The notes under the pieces were generated by a model. It searched no databases. It saw only the letters and a list, made by a program, of their open reading frames with translations, and was not told the DNA's origin. The translations under genes were made by a program, and so were the position numbers. Of a DNA stretch of 64,000 nt, positions 36,674 to 44,687 are shown piece by piece. The DNA comes from Paenibacillus sp. PvR098. GTDB lineage: Bacteria > Bacillota > Bacilli > Paenibacillales > NBRC-103111. Location: NCBI RefSeq assembly GCF_017833255.1, contig NZ_JAFIBU010000001.1:124001-188000 (forward strand), written 5' to 3'. Positions within the stretch are counted from its first letter, which is position 1, and each line of letters begins with the position of its first letter.

Positions 36674-37651
36674 ATGCGATGGCATGAAGTGACGGTTCAC
36701 ACAACCGAAGAAGCGATCGAAATGATCTCGAATTTTATACATGAGCTGGGAGCCGGCGGAGTATCAATTGAGGAGTCGGGCACGCTGAACAAGCAGAGGG
36801 ATACCTCATTTGGACAGTTGTACGAGCATCCGCTGAACAATATTCCCGAAGGACGCGCCGTCATTAAGGGGTATTTTTCCGAAGGTACGGATATGGAGGT
36901 CATTCTGCGGGAGCTGAAGCTTTCCGTGGAGCTGCTGAGCGGATACGATATCGATACCGGCGAACCAACGTATGAGCTGAAGGACGTAGATGACGAAGAC
37001 TGGGCTGATGCCTGGAAGCAGTACTTTAAGCCGCTTCGCATCACTGACCGGTTGACGATCAAGCCGACCTGGGAGGATTACATACCCGGACCGGACGAGC
37101 TGATCTTAGAGCTTGATCCAGGCATGGCGTTCGGTACGGGAACGCATGCTACAACCGCGCTTTGTCTAAAGACGCTCGAAGGCGTCATTGAAGGCGGAGA
37201 AGACGTGATTGATGTCGGAACAGGCTCCGGCGTGCTGGCGATTGCCGCGGCCAAGCTGGGAGCAGGTCACGTGCTCGCGCTGGATCTCGATCCTGTCGCC
37301 GTCTACAGCGCAACGGAGAATGTCAGGTTGAATGGGTTGGACCAGCAAATTACTGTGAAGCTGAGCGATTTGCTTCAGGTGATCAATGAGAGCCGCTCCA
37401 ATAGTGCAGAAGGTCCGCTTGGGGTGAAGCTGCCTGTACAGGTGGTTGTTGCTAACATTCTGGCGGAAATTATTTTGATGTTCGTTGACGATGTGTATGA
37501 AGTGCTGGAATCGGGTGGAAGCTACATCGTATCCGGCATAATTAAAGCGAAGCAGGAGTCGGTGGAGGAGGCTTTGACGGCCGCCGGTTTTGTCATGACG
37601 GAGCGTCATGAGGATCAGGATTGGGTCGTGCTCATCGCAAGAAAGCCGTAG
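36674..37651 (+). CDS. prmA: Ribosomal protein L11 methyltransferase
   Basis: A 325-residue enzyme that trimethylates L11. The N-terminal L11-recognition domain starts MRWHEVTVHTTEEA; the methyltransferase domain has LDPGMAFGTGTHATT (about residues 146-160) and VIDVGTGSGVLAIAAAKLGA (about 178-197) with NPDPVA-type acidic motif seen as LDLDPVAV. ATG 36674 has GGAGG 12 bases upstream; twelve extra codons in frame upstream lack a better site. The order dnaJ-prmA-rsmE-mtaB follows B. subtilis (yqeT-yqeU-yqeV) with a few insertions. Confidence 0.96.
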   Translation: MRWHEVTVHTTEEAIEMISNFIHELGAGGVSIEESGTLNKQRDTSFGQLYEHPLNNIPEGRAVIKGYFSEGTDMEVILRELKLSVELLSGYDIDTGEPTYELKDVDDEDWADAWKQYFKPLRITDRLTIKPTWEDYIPGPDELILELDPGMAFGTGTHATTALCLKTLEGVIEGGEDVIDVGTGSGVLAIAAAKLGAGHVLALDLDPVAVYSATENVRLNGLDQQITVKLSDLLQVINESRSNSAEGPLGVKLPVQVVVANILAEIILMFVDDVYEVLESGGSYIVSGIIKAKQESVEEALTAAGFVMTERHEDQDWVVLIARKP

Positions 37652-37661
37652 GTGAGCGAGA

Positions 37662-38339
37662 GTGGACTGGAATTCGTTCTTAGCTTTCAATGTCGAGCAG
37701 ATGCCCTTCGTTTTCCTGGTGCTGCTGATCGCTTTTTCCGTACATGAGTTCTCTCATGCCTATTTTGCCGACAGATTCGGAGATTCGACCCCACGTTCGA
37801 TGGGGCGCTTAACGCTCAATCCGCGCGTGCATTTGGATTGGCTCGGTATGATCTTCTTTCTTATCATAGGGATTGGCTGGGCCAAACCCGTGCTCGTGAA
37901 CCGCAGTAACTTTAAATACCCGAGAAGAATGGGCATTATCGTATCCTTTGCGGGGCCGTTCAGCAACCTGGTGCTTGGATTTATCAGCTTGATCATTCTG
38001 TACGCTGTGCACCAGTTCAATCTGCTGGCCGGAATGTCATCCGGCATCAGCATGGCGATCAATCTTTTTTTGACGCTGATGGTGACACAGAACGTCTTTT
38101 TGTTCATACTGAACCTCATTCCTTTCCCGCCGCTCGATGGCTACCGCATTATAGAAGATCTGCTGCCGCGCAGCATTTTGATGAAAGTGAAGCCGTATGA
38201 GCAGTGGCTGTTTTTCGCGATCCTGCTGATGTTCTTCATTGAGCCGATTCGCAGGGTGACGCTGGGGCCGATCTTCGCGCTGCAAACTCCGATTCTCGAA
38301 TTCTTTCGGTCGGTGGTCAGCCTGATATTCGGAAGCTAG
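37662..38339 (+). CDS. Site-2 protease family (M50) membrane metalloprotease
   Basis: A 225-residue polytopic membrane protein with the zinc motif HEFSH (about residues 27-31) in the first helix region and a second conserved motif PFPPLDGYRI (NxxPxxPLDG type, about residues 147-156). Five or six helices. It is one of the short M50B proteases like YwhC in B. subtilis; substrate unknown. GTG 37662 follows AGGTGAG 10 bases after prmA, so it is likely co-transcribed with prmA. Confidence 0.9.
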   Translation: MDWNSFLAFNVEQMPFVFLVLLIAFSVHEFSHAYFADRFGDSTPRSMGRLTLNPRVHLDWLGMIFFLIIGIGWAKPVLVNRSNFKYPRRMGIIVSFAGPFSNLVLGFISLIILYAVHQFNLLAGMSSGISMAINLFLTLMVTQNVFLFILNLIPFPPLDGYRIIEDLLPRSILMKVKPYEQWLFFAILLMFFIEPIRRVTLGPIFALQTPILEFFRSVVSLIFGS

Positions 38340-38486
38340 CTTGTTGATAAGAGCCTATATGGTAACGTGGTGCCTTTTTGCTAACTATACTGGTTTTTGG
38401 AGCAAAAAAAGTGTATGATGAAGGATGACCGTTTCTACTTTATGTATAAGCGGTCAGACTTATTTTGGCGGAAGTGACGGATAAAC

Positions 38487-39257
38487 ATGCAAAGATATTT
38501 CATTCAGCCGGATCAGTTCACGGACGAGACGGTAAACATAACCGGTGACGACGCCCACCATTTGACACGTGTGATGCGGTCGAAGCCGGGTGATACATGT
38601 ATAGTGAGCGACGGAATAGACCGCGAAGCTTTAGTGCGGCTGAGGGTAGTGGAGCCTCAGCAGGTCGTTGCCGACGTAATCGAAAGGCTTCCCATGGATA
38701 ATGAGCCTGCCGTCGATGTTTGGGTGGCGCAAAGCTTGCCGAAAAGCGACAAGATGGAGCTCGTGATTCAGAAGGGAACGGAGATCGGGGCGGCTGGGTT
38801 TATTCCCTTCGTGTCTGAGCGAACCGTTGTACAATTGGACAGCAAGAAGGAAGGAAAGCGGCTCGAGCGTTGGCAAAAGATCGCCAAGGAAGCCGCAGAG
38901 CAGGCTCATCGCAATCGCGTGCCGGCAGTGGAATCAGTGTTATCCTGGAAGGAATTGCTGCGTCTTGCAGAAGAAGCGGATGCGGCCTGGATATGCTATG
39001 AAAAGCAAAGCGTTCAGGAGCTTCGAGGTCAGATCCGGCAGGCCGTTTCGTCACGCCAGGATGTGAGCCGCCGCCTGAAGCTGCTGCTCATGATCGGACC
39101 CGAAGGCGGGTTCAGCGAGCGGGAAGCGGAGGAGGCGGAAGCGGCAGGCTGCCGCGCCGTCAGCCTGGGCAAACGCATACTTCGAACGGAGACGGCCGCG
39201 ATGGTCGGACTCACGTGTATTTTATACGAAACCGGAGAGATGGGAGGAGAAGAGTAA
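38487..39257 (+). CDS. rsmE: 16S rRNA m3U1498 methyltransferase RsmE
   Basis: A 256-residue SPOUT methyltransferase. N-terminal PUA-like part with DDAHHLTRVMRSKPGD (about residues 20-35); C-terminal knot with LLMIGPEGGFSEREAEEA (about 197-214) and LGKRILRTETA (about 230-240), which form the SAM site. B. subtilis yqeU is the equivalent. GGAAGTGA precedes ATG 38487; one base separates its stop from mtaB, so they are coupled. Confidence 0.97.
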   Translation: MQRYFIQPDQFTDETVNITGDDAHHLTRVMRSKPGDTCIVSDGIDREALVRLRVVEPQQVVADVIERLPMDNEPAVDVWVAQSLPKSDKMELVIQKGTEIGAAGFIPFVSERTVVQLDSKKEGKRLERWQKIAKEAAEQAHRNRVPAVESVLSWKELLRLAEEADAAWICYEKQSVQELRGQIRQAVSSRQDVSRRLKLLLMIGPEGGFSEREAEEAEAAGCRAVSLGKRILRTETAAMVGLTCILYETGEMGGEE

Positions 39258-39258
39258 C

Positions 39259-40665
39259 ATGGCGACAGTCGCTTTTCACACACTGGGCTGTAAAGTCAAC
39301 TTTTATGATACGGAAGCGATCTGGCAGCTGTTTAAGCAGGATGGATACGAGCAGGTTGATTTTGAATCGACCGCTGACGTATATGTCATCAACAGTTGTA
39401 CGGTTACGAATACAGGAGATAAAAAAAGCCGTCAAATGATCCGGCGTGCGATCCGCAGAAATCCGGAGGCGATCGTAGCGGTAACGGGCTGCTATGCACA
39501 AACATCTCCTGCCGAAATTTTGGCGATTCCAGGAGTCGATCTGGTGATCGGGACGCAGGACCGGGACAAAATTATGCCTTACGTGAAACAGCTGGAGCAG
39601 GAACGCCAGCCGATTAATGCCGTGCGCAACATCATGAAAACCCGTACGTTCGAGGAGCTCGACGTGCCGGATTTTGCCGATCGCACACGCGCTTTTCTCA
39701 AAATTCAAGAGGGCTGCAATAATTTCTGCACCTTCTGTATCATTCCATGGTCGCGCGGTCTAATGCGCAGCCGCGAGCCTCAAAGCGTGCTTCATCAAGC
39801 CCGTATGCTGGTCGATGCCGGATATCAGGAGATCGTGCTAACGGGTATTCACACGGGTGGTTACGGTGAGGATATGGAGGATTATAGCCTGGCCAAGCTG
39901 CTTTGGGATTTGGACAAGGTAGAAGGCCTGAAGCGCATTCGCATCAGCTCCATCGAAGCAAGCCAAATCACTGACGAGGTGCTGGAAGTATTGCAAAAGT
40001 CGGACAAAATGTGCCGTCACCTGCATATTCCGCTGCAAGCCGGAGATAACGACGTACTGGGGCGGATGCGCAGAAAATATACGACGGAACAGTTTGCGCA
40101 AAAAATCGAGCACATTCACCGCATTATGCCGGGGGTTGCAATCACGACGGACGTAATTGTAGGCTTCCCGGGGGAAACGGAAGAGATGTTCCGCAACGGA
40201 TACCGTTTCATGCAAGAAATGAAATTCTCGGAAATGCACGTATTTCCGTACTCCAAACGGACCGGTACGCCGGCAGCCCGGATGGAGGATCAAGTCGACG
40301 AAGAAATCAAAAACAAACGAGTGCATGAGCTCATTGATTTGTCGGAGCACATGCAGTTGGATTATGCCAAGCAATTTGTGGGCAGCGTGCTGGAGGTCAT
40401 CCCTGAGCGCGACTACAAGGGACAGCCGGGCAGCGGCCTGATCATGGGCTATTCGGACAATTATATTCAAGTCGTGTTCGAGGGCAGCGAGGAGTGGATC
40501 GGTCAGGTATGCCGGGTTAAGATTACCGAAGCCGGAGTCAACGAATGCCGCGGCCAAATCGTCCGCGCGCCGGAGACGGTTGCCGTAAGCTCGTCCTCAA
40601 GAAAGCCGTCTGGAGCGAACGCTGCTGAAACCATCCCTGGACAAGCAGCCAAGGCTATCGTATAG
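39259..40665 (+). CDS. mtaB: tRNA t6A37 methylthiotransferase MtaB
   Basis: A 468-residue radical SAM methylthiotransferase (YqeV) that makes ms2t6A37. N-terminal MTTase domain cysteines lie in LGCKVNFYDTEA, INSCTVTNTGD and VTGCYAQ (about residues 11, 47, 81); the radical SAM motif CNNFCTFC is at about residues 154-161; a C-terminal TRAM domain follows (about 375-440). The last 35 residues are a low-complexity tail not typical of the family. It is the last gene of the rsmE-mtaB pair. Confidence 0.96.
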   Translation: MATVAFHTLGCKVNFYDTEAIWQLFKQDGYEQVDFESTADVYVINSCTVTNTGDKKSRQMIRRAIRRNPEAIVAVTGCYAQTSPAEILAIPGVDLVIGTQDRDKIMPYVKQLEQERQPINAVRNIMKTRTFEELDVPDFADRTRAFLKIQEGCNNFCTFCIIPWSRGLMRSREPQSVLHQARMLVDAGYQEIVLTGIHTGGYGEDMEDYSLAKLLWDLDKVEGLKRIRISSIEASQITDEVLEVLQKSDKMCRHLHIPLQAGDNDVLGRMRRKYTTEQFAQKIEHIHRIMPGVAITTDVIVGFPGETEEMFRNGYRFMQEMKFSEMHVFPYSKRTGTPAARMEDQVDEEIKNKRVHELIDLSEHMQLDYAKQFVGSVLEVIPERDYKGQPGSGLIMGYSDNYIQVVFEGSEEWIGQVCRVKITEAGVNECRGQIVRAPETVAVSSSSRKPSGANAAETIPGQAAKAIV

Positions 40666-40748
40666 GATAAAAAGGAGAGGATTTCGTCGGGAGCGCAAGT
40701 TTCCGATGAAGTCCTTTCCATTTCTAGCTATGAGAAAGGGTGAGGTCG

Positions 40749-41177
40749 ATGAAGGAAATTTCGGCCGGAGGCGTCGTGTTCCGCAAGCTCGGGGATGACT
40801 TGCAGGTGCAAATGATTCAGGACCGGTACGGTAAAATAACGCTGCCTAAAGGGAAGATGGAGCCCGGCGAGACGATCGAACAAACCGCCCTCCGCGAAAT
40901 TGCTGAGGAAACGGGGATCATCGGCACGATTGTGCAGCCGCTGGAGAAAATTACGTATCAATTTACGTTGTCCGGCGTAGGCTTAGTGGATAAAGAGGTA
41001 CACTATTATTTGGTAGAGGCAACGGGTGGATCGCTGCAGGCCCAAGTAGAGGAAATTCGCGGTGTAGAGTGGCTCGATCCGATTACTGCTTGGCAGCAGC
41101 AGACACAGTCTGGGTATGGAAATAACGATTCGGTTCTAAAAAAAGCGCTGGAAGCGCTGGGATATGAGGTGAGGTAA
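40749..41177 (+). CDS. Nudix hydrolase
   Basis: A 142-residue protein with the Nudix box spanning about residues 37-59: GKMEPGETIEQTALREIAEE and T, matching Gx5Ex7REUxEExGU. The opening KEISAGGVVFRK is the usual first strand. Substrate unknown; related proteins act on nucleoside diphosphates or Ap4A. ATG 40749 is chosen over GTG 40740 because GGGTGAGG lies directly before it. It abuts deoC. Confidence 0.93.
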   Translation: MKEISAGGVVFRKLGDDLQVQMIQDRYGKITLPKGKMEPGETIEQTALREIAEETGIIGTIVQPLEKITYQFTLSGVGLVDKEVHYYLVEATGGSLQAQVEEIRGVEWLDPITAWQQQTQSGYGNNDSVLKKALEALGYEVR

Positions 41178-41861
41178 ATGACCGGATTTGATGTGAAAGC
41201 ATTGCCTTCCTACATTGACCATACGCTGCTTAAAGCGGATGCAGACCATGATGCGATTCTCAAGCTCTGTGAAGAGGCGAAGCAGTACGGGTTTTACAGC
41301 GTATGCGTGAACGGTGTTTGGGTTCCGCTTTGCCGTGAGCTTCTGCAGGATTCCGTCGTGAAGATCAGCGTCGTATGCGGATTTCCGCTAGGAGCCAGCG
41401 ACACTAAGGTAAAAGCCTTTGAAGCGGCTAAAGCGGTTGAACAAGGAGCTAATGAAATCGACATGGTGCTTCAAATCGGGAAGCTGATACAAGGCGATCA
41501 TGACGCGGTCCGTGACGATATCCGTGCAGTGGTAAAAGCTGTAGAGGGACAAGCGATTGTCAAGGTCATTTTCGAAACGGGCGTTTTGACGGATGAGCAA
41601 AAAACAGCCGCCTGCCGCCTATCCGAGGAAGCGGGAGCCCAATATGTAAAAACGTCAACCGGCTTTGGGAAAGGCGGAGCGACGCTTGAGGATGTGGCAC
41701 TCATGCGCCGGAGCGTATCCTCTTCGATCGGAGTAAAAGCGTCCGGAGGCGTTCGTGACCTGGAAACCGCAATGAAAATGATCGAAGCAGGTGCGACCAG
41801 ACTCGGGACGAGCTCAGGTGTTGCATTGATGACAGGGCTTGCGGGCTCTTCGTCTTATTAA
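41178..41861 (+). CDS. deoC: Deoxyribose-phosphate aldolase
   Basis: A 227-residue class I aldolase that splits deoxyribose-5-phosphate into acetaldehyde and glyceraldehyde-3-phosphate. IDHTLLKADA is the N-terminal motif, KVIFETGVLTDEQK carries the Asp/Lys network and the Schiff-base lysine lies in AQYVKTSTGFGKGGAT. Its ATG follows the Nudix gene with no gap (GAGGTGAGG upstream), suggesting joint nucleoside clean-up or salvage. Confidence 0.97.
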   Translation: MTGFDVKALPSYIDHTLLKADADHDAILKLCEEAKQYGFYSVCVNGVWVPLCRELLQDSVVKISVVCGFPLGASDTKVKAFEAAKAVEQGANEIDMVLQIGKLIQGDHDAVRDDIRAVVKAVEGQAIVKVIFETGVLTDEQKTAACRLSEEAGAQYVKTSTGFGKGGATLEDVALMRRSVSSSIGVKASGGVRDLETAMKMIEAGATRLGTSSGVALMTGLAGSSSY

Positions 41862-41880
41862 TTTGTTGGAGGCTTGAGCT

Positions 41881-43251
41881 ATGGCAGTCGTTTATTTACA
41901 GAAAAAAAGAAAGAAGCGTCTTGAGGAAGGCCACCCTTGGGTATTCCGTTCGGAAATCGAACGGGTGGAGGGGGAAGCCGTTCCTGGCCGGCTTGCTTCC
42001 ATACATACGCATACCGGCCAGTTTGTTGCGGCCGGCTACTACAATCCGGCTTCGCAGATTGCGGTCCGGGTTGTTTCTTATGAGCCGTTGGAGGAAATAA
42101 ACCAGGATTTCTTTATTCGGCGGTTACGGGAGTGTAAAGAGCACCGCGAGCGGTTCCTTCCAGATGCCCGAAGCTATCGCTTGGTCTATGGAGAAGCGGA
42201 TTTGTTGCCGGGCCTGATCGTTGATAAATTTGAGGATGTGCTGGTTGTTCAGATACTGACGCTGGGCATGGAAGAAGCCAAAGAAGCCATGATCGCCGCT
42301 TTGATCGAAGTGATGCAGCCGGCAGGTATTTATGAACGCAGCGATGTGTCGGTACGGGAGCTGGAGGGTCTCACACAGCGCAAGGGGCTGCTTTATGGCG
42401 AATGCCCGCGGCATGTAACCATACGCGAGAACGGACTGCTGCTTGAGGTCGATATCGAACAAGGCCAGAAGACAGGCTATTTCTTCGACCAACGGGAGAA
42501 CCGGGCGGCTTTGGCCCCACTTATGAAGGGCTGGGGCAAGCGAAGCGGTATTGAGCTTAGAGAGCAATTGTTGGACGACGGAACGGTGAAGCGGATTCCC
42601 GTGAACAAAAGCGGAACCGAGGTGACGTTTCCTTATTGGGACGGCGCTACGGTGCTGGAGTGCTTCTCGCATACCGGCAGCTTTACGCTGAACGCTTGCG
42701 CTTACGGGGCAAAGAAAGTGACCTGCCTGGATATATCGGAGCATGCGGTGGATACCGCCAAGCGGAACGTGGAGCTCAACGGATTCGAGGAACGGGTGGA
42801 GTTCGTGGTTGCCGATGCGTTCGATTATTTGCGCGAGCAGTCCCGCGGTCTTGACATTCGGCAGGAACGTGCGCAAGCGGATCGGCGGAAGGTGGATACC
42901 TCCGTCCCTCTTGTGAGTAAAGGAAGGACGTGGGATGTTGTCATTCTGGATCCTCCGGCCTTTGCCAAATCGCGAAGCGCCGTGGAAGGAGCCTGCAGAG
43001 GCTACAAAGACATCAACCTGCACGGAATGAAGCTGGTGAATGAGGGCGGCTATTTGGTAACAGCCAGCTGCTCGTACCACATGAAGCCGGAGCTGTTTCT
43101 GGAGACGATTCATGCTGCGGCGGTGGATGCGGGCAAGACGCTTCGTTTGATTGAATTCCGCAATGCCGGGAAGGATCATCCGCGAATTTTGGGCGTCGAC
43201 GAAGGCAATTATTTAAAATTTGCTATTTTTGAAGTGCGGAGCAAGCGATAA
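41881..43251 (+). CDS. Class I SAM-dependent rRNA methyltransferase, RlmI/YwbD type
   Basis: A 456-residue protein: N-terminal PUA domain (VVYLQKKRKKRLEEGHPWVF, about 1-75), then RlmI-type methyltransferase with QKTGYFFDQRENRAAL, VLECFSHTGSFTLNA, LDISEHAVDTAKRNVELN and the catalytic VVILDPPAFAKS. In E. coli RlmI makes m5C1962 in 23S rRNA; whether this one has the same target is not shown. It is about 60 residues longer than usual because of two insertions, near residues 217-250 (charged) and 320-345 (Arg-rich). GGAGG precedes ATG 41881. Confidence 0.9.
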   Translation: MAVVYLQKKRKKRLEEGHPWVFRSEIERVEGEAVPGRLASIHTHTGQFVAAGYYNPASQIAVRVVSYEPLEEINQDFFIRRLRECKEHRERFLPDARSYRLVYGEADLLPGLIVDKFEDVLVVQILTLGMEEAKEAMIAALIEVMQPAGIYERSDVSVRELEGLTQRKGLLYGECPRHVTIRENGLLLEVDIEQGQKTGYFFDQRENRAALAPLMKGWGKRSGIELREQLLDDGTVKRIPVNKSGTEVTFPYWDGATVLECFSHTGSFTLNACAYGAKKVTCLDISEHAVDTAKRNVELNGFEERVEFVVADAFDYLREQSRGLDIRQERAQADRRKVDTSVPLVSKGRTWDVVILDPPAFAKSRSAVEGACRGYKDINLHGMKLVNEGGYLVTASCSYHMKPELFLETIHAAAVDAGKTLRLIEFRNAGKDHPRILGVDEGNYLKFAIFEVRSKR

Positions 43252-43304
43252 CCGAGTACATGTTTTACAGTGTTAAGATGCCGTTCAATGAGGAGAGGTG
43301 TCGG

Positions 43305-43889
43305 ATGATGGGAAGCATGCGTTTGGAGGAAGCGATTCAGGGCCGACGGAGTGTCGGACGGGTGAAGCAGGATCCGATCTCCAGGGAGCAAATCGAAGAG
43401 GTGCTGGAGGCGGGGAACTGGGCCCCAAGTCATCATGGAACTGAGCCGTGGCGTTTCTTTGTCATGACGGGCAAAGGGCGGCAGGTGCTGGCTGATGCCT
43501 ATGCTGATATAGTGTCGGATAAAGCTCCGCAGCTCACGAAGGAGGATTTGGAGGGATTGCGGGCGAAGCAAGCCGCCAAGGCGTTCCGCGCACCGGTCGT
43601 GATCGCTGTCGTTGTTTCGCCAACGGATGCTAAGGGTGTTATTCAAATCGAAGAATTTGCTGCAGTGCATGCCGCCGTGCAAAATATGCTCTTGACGGTA
43701 CATGCTCTGGGCCTTGGAGCGATCTGGCGCTCCGGCGAACCGATGTACCACGCGCGGATGAAGCAAGCCTTCAAGCTGACCGATAAGGAAGAAATGGTCG
43801 GACTGCTGTACATGGGGATTCCGGATATGCCACAGCCGGAAGGCAAGCGGAGACCTGCAGCGGACAAAACGGTGTGGATGACGGATTGA
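43305..43889 (+). CDS. Nitroreductase-family flavoprotein
   Basis: A 194-residue NfsA/NfsB-fold protein. The FMN-binding N-terminus is RLEEAIQGRRSVGRVKQDPI, then NWAPSHHGTEPWRFFVM (about 35-52), and a C-terminal GLLYMGIPDMPQPEGKR. It resembles YdjA/YfkO-type reductases that act on nitro compounds or related electron acceptors; substrate unknown. ATG 43305 (GAGGAGAGG upstream) is chosen over longer open starts. A terminator follows. Confidence 0.88.
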   Translation: MMGSMRLEEAIQGRRSVGRVKQDPISREQIEEVLEAGNWAPSHHGTEPWRFFVMTGKGRQVLADAYADIVSDKAPQLTKEDLEGLRAKQAAKAFRAPVVIAVVVSPTDAKGVIQIEEFAAVHAAVQNMLLTVHALGLGAIWRSGEPMYHARMKQAFKLTDKEEMVGLLYMGIPDMPQPEGKRRPAADKTVWMTD

Positions 43890-43938
43890 CGGACAGTACT
43901 CTGTATTCAATACAATAGAAGTGACCAGTAAACAGAAG

Positions 43939-43969
43939 GGCGATATCCTGTGGGGGTATCGTCTTTTTT
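43939..43969 (+). terminator. Terminator after the nitroreductase gene
   Basis: GGCGATA (43939-43945) pairs with TATCGTC (43957-43963, one G-U) followed by TTTTTT. Confidence 0.7.
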
Positions 43970-43992
43970 GGTGCAGTTAGCTCATTTTTACG

Positions 43993-44031
43993 CAAAAAAA
44001 ACCTGCTCATTCCATATTGGGAACGAACAGG
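43993..44031 (-). terminator. Minus-strand terminator downstream of the twin peptide genes
   Basis: On the minus strand CCTGTTCGTTCC pairs with GGAATGAGCAGG (44002-44031, one mismatch) and is followed by TTTTTTTT (43994-44001). It would end a transcript that covers the two peptide genes. Confidence 0.88.
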
Positions 44032-44107
44032 GTGTCAAACTACATAACCTAAATCCACCATATCACCTCATTCATTAGATCATAAAAATGGGGGCTGGAG
44101 TATCTTC

Positions 44108-44206
44108 TTAATCGTTGTCTGATAATCCATGCTTATCTAATAATTTATAAGTTTCATGTCTTACCTCTACGATATAATCAATAAAAGAAGTGATAAATTT
44201 AATCAT
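44108..44206 (-). CDS. Micro-peptide B of tandem pair, 32 residues
   Basis: Minus strand. ATG at 44206 follows AAGGAGGTAATTCAA, a near-perfect site. The peptide begins MIKFITSFIDYIVEV (amphipathic or membrane-active helix) and ends HGLSDND. It shares 24 of 32 positions with copy A; the differences are mostly conservative (I/F, V/A, R/K). No known family recognised; it could be a signalling peptide, a toxin-like peptide or a regulator of a membrane protein. The pair shares one promoter and one terminator. Too short for standard ORF calling. Confidence 0.72.
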   Translation of the reverse strand: MIKFITSFIDYIVEVRHETYKLLDKHGLSDND

Positions 44207-44240
44207 TTGAATTACCTCCTTCTATATCATTGTGAACTTC

Positions 44241-44339
44241 TTAATCGTGGTCTGATAACCCATGCTGGTCTAATAATCGGTAGGTTTCGGTTTTTACTTC
44301 TGCGAAATAGTCGATAAAAGAAGTGAAAAATTTAATCAT
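44241..44339 (-). CDS. Micro-peptide A of tandem pair, 32 residues
   Basis: Minus strand, promoter-proximal copy. ATG 44339 follows AAGGAGGTCATTTCAA. It begins MIKFFTSFIDYFAEV and ends HGLSDHD. The frame is open 30 codons further upstream to 44429, but the strong ribosome site and identity with copy B at exactly this Met define the start. A promoter lies 34 bases upstream. Function unknown; see copy B. Two Phe-rich helices with a charged C-terminal tail suggest membrane contact. Confidence 0.72.
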   Translation of the reverse strand: MIKFFTSFIDYFAEVKTETYRLLDQHGLSDHD

Positions 44340-44372
44340 TTGAAATGACCTCCTTGTAAATATTGTATCTTT

Positions 44373-44401
44373 ATTATCTTGTATGCAACACCATTTGACA
44401 A
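44373..44401 (-). promoter_or_regulatory. Sigma-A promoter of the twin peptide genes
   Basis: Minus strand: TTGTCA (44396-44401), 17 bases, GATAAT (44373-44378). Transcription would start about 10-25 bases before the first ribosome site. Confidence 0.72.
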
Positions 44402-44566
44402 AGCTGATATACCTCCATGAAAGCGACAATCATTGGCAATGAAAACCAATGAAAACGTAAGTCATAGTCCATAATCTTATGATTTCGAGGTTTTACGCTG
44501 TTTTTCTCCTCTTTAGGAACATGTAGCTGGAATTTGGCATGCAGGTTCAATAGTTGTTCACATTTA

Positions 44567-44578
44567 GAACGTTTGTTC
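44567..44578 (+). promoter_or_regulatory. LexA (DinR)-like box at the addB promoter
   Basis: GAACGTTTGTTC (44567-44578) fits the Gram-positive SOS box core GAAC-N4-GTTC and lies over the -35 region of the addB promoter, where repressor binding would block polymerase. Confidence 0.65.
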
Positions 44579-44600
44579 CTGTTTTGAAAAATGTTATAAT
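44572..44600 (+). promoter_or_regulatory. Candidate promoter of the addBA-sbcDC operon
   Basis: TATAAT (44595-44600) with TTTGTT (44572-44577) 17 bases upstream. The leader to addB is about 80 bases. Confidence 0.65.
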
Positions 44601-44687
44601 GACCAAAACCTACCTTTTCCCATCAAGTGCGGATTTTTGGTAGAATAATAGAGTTAATGTAAATGATACGGAACGGAGGAAGCGATC

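Larger units (their letters stand above)
44101..44360 (-). repeat. Tandem duplication holding two peptide genes
   Basis: Two direct copies of about 125-130 bases (44101-44229 and 44236-44360) each carry an AAGGAGGT ribosome site, a 32-codon ORF and TAAGAAG after the stop. The copies differ at many positions, mostly silent or conservative, so the duplication is old and both copies appear to be under selection. Confidence 0.8.

Noticed and set aside
38451-38485. Short leader frame of about 19 codons before rsmE
   Set aside because: Starts near 38427 with a weak GAAGG only; it overlaps the rsmE ribosome site and shows no coding pattern.
42124-43179. 351-codon open frame on the minus strand
   Set aside because: It lies wholly inside the RlmI-type methyltransferase gene, has no ribosome site and no recognisable domain: a shadow frame.
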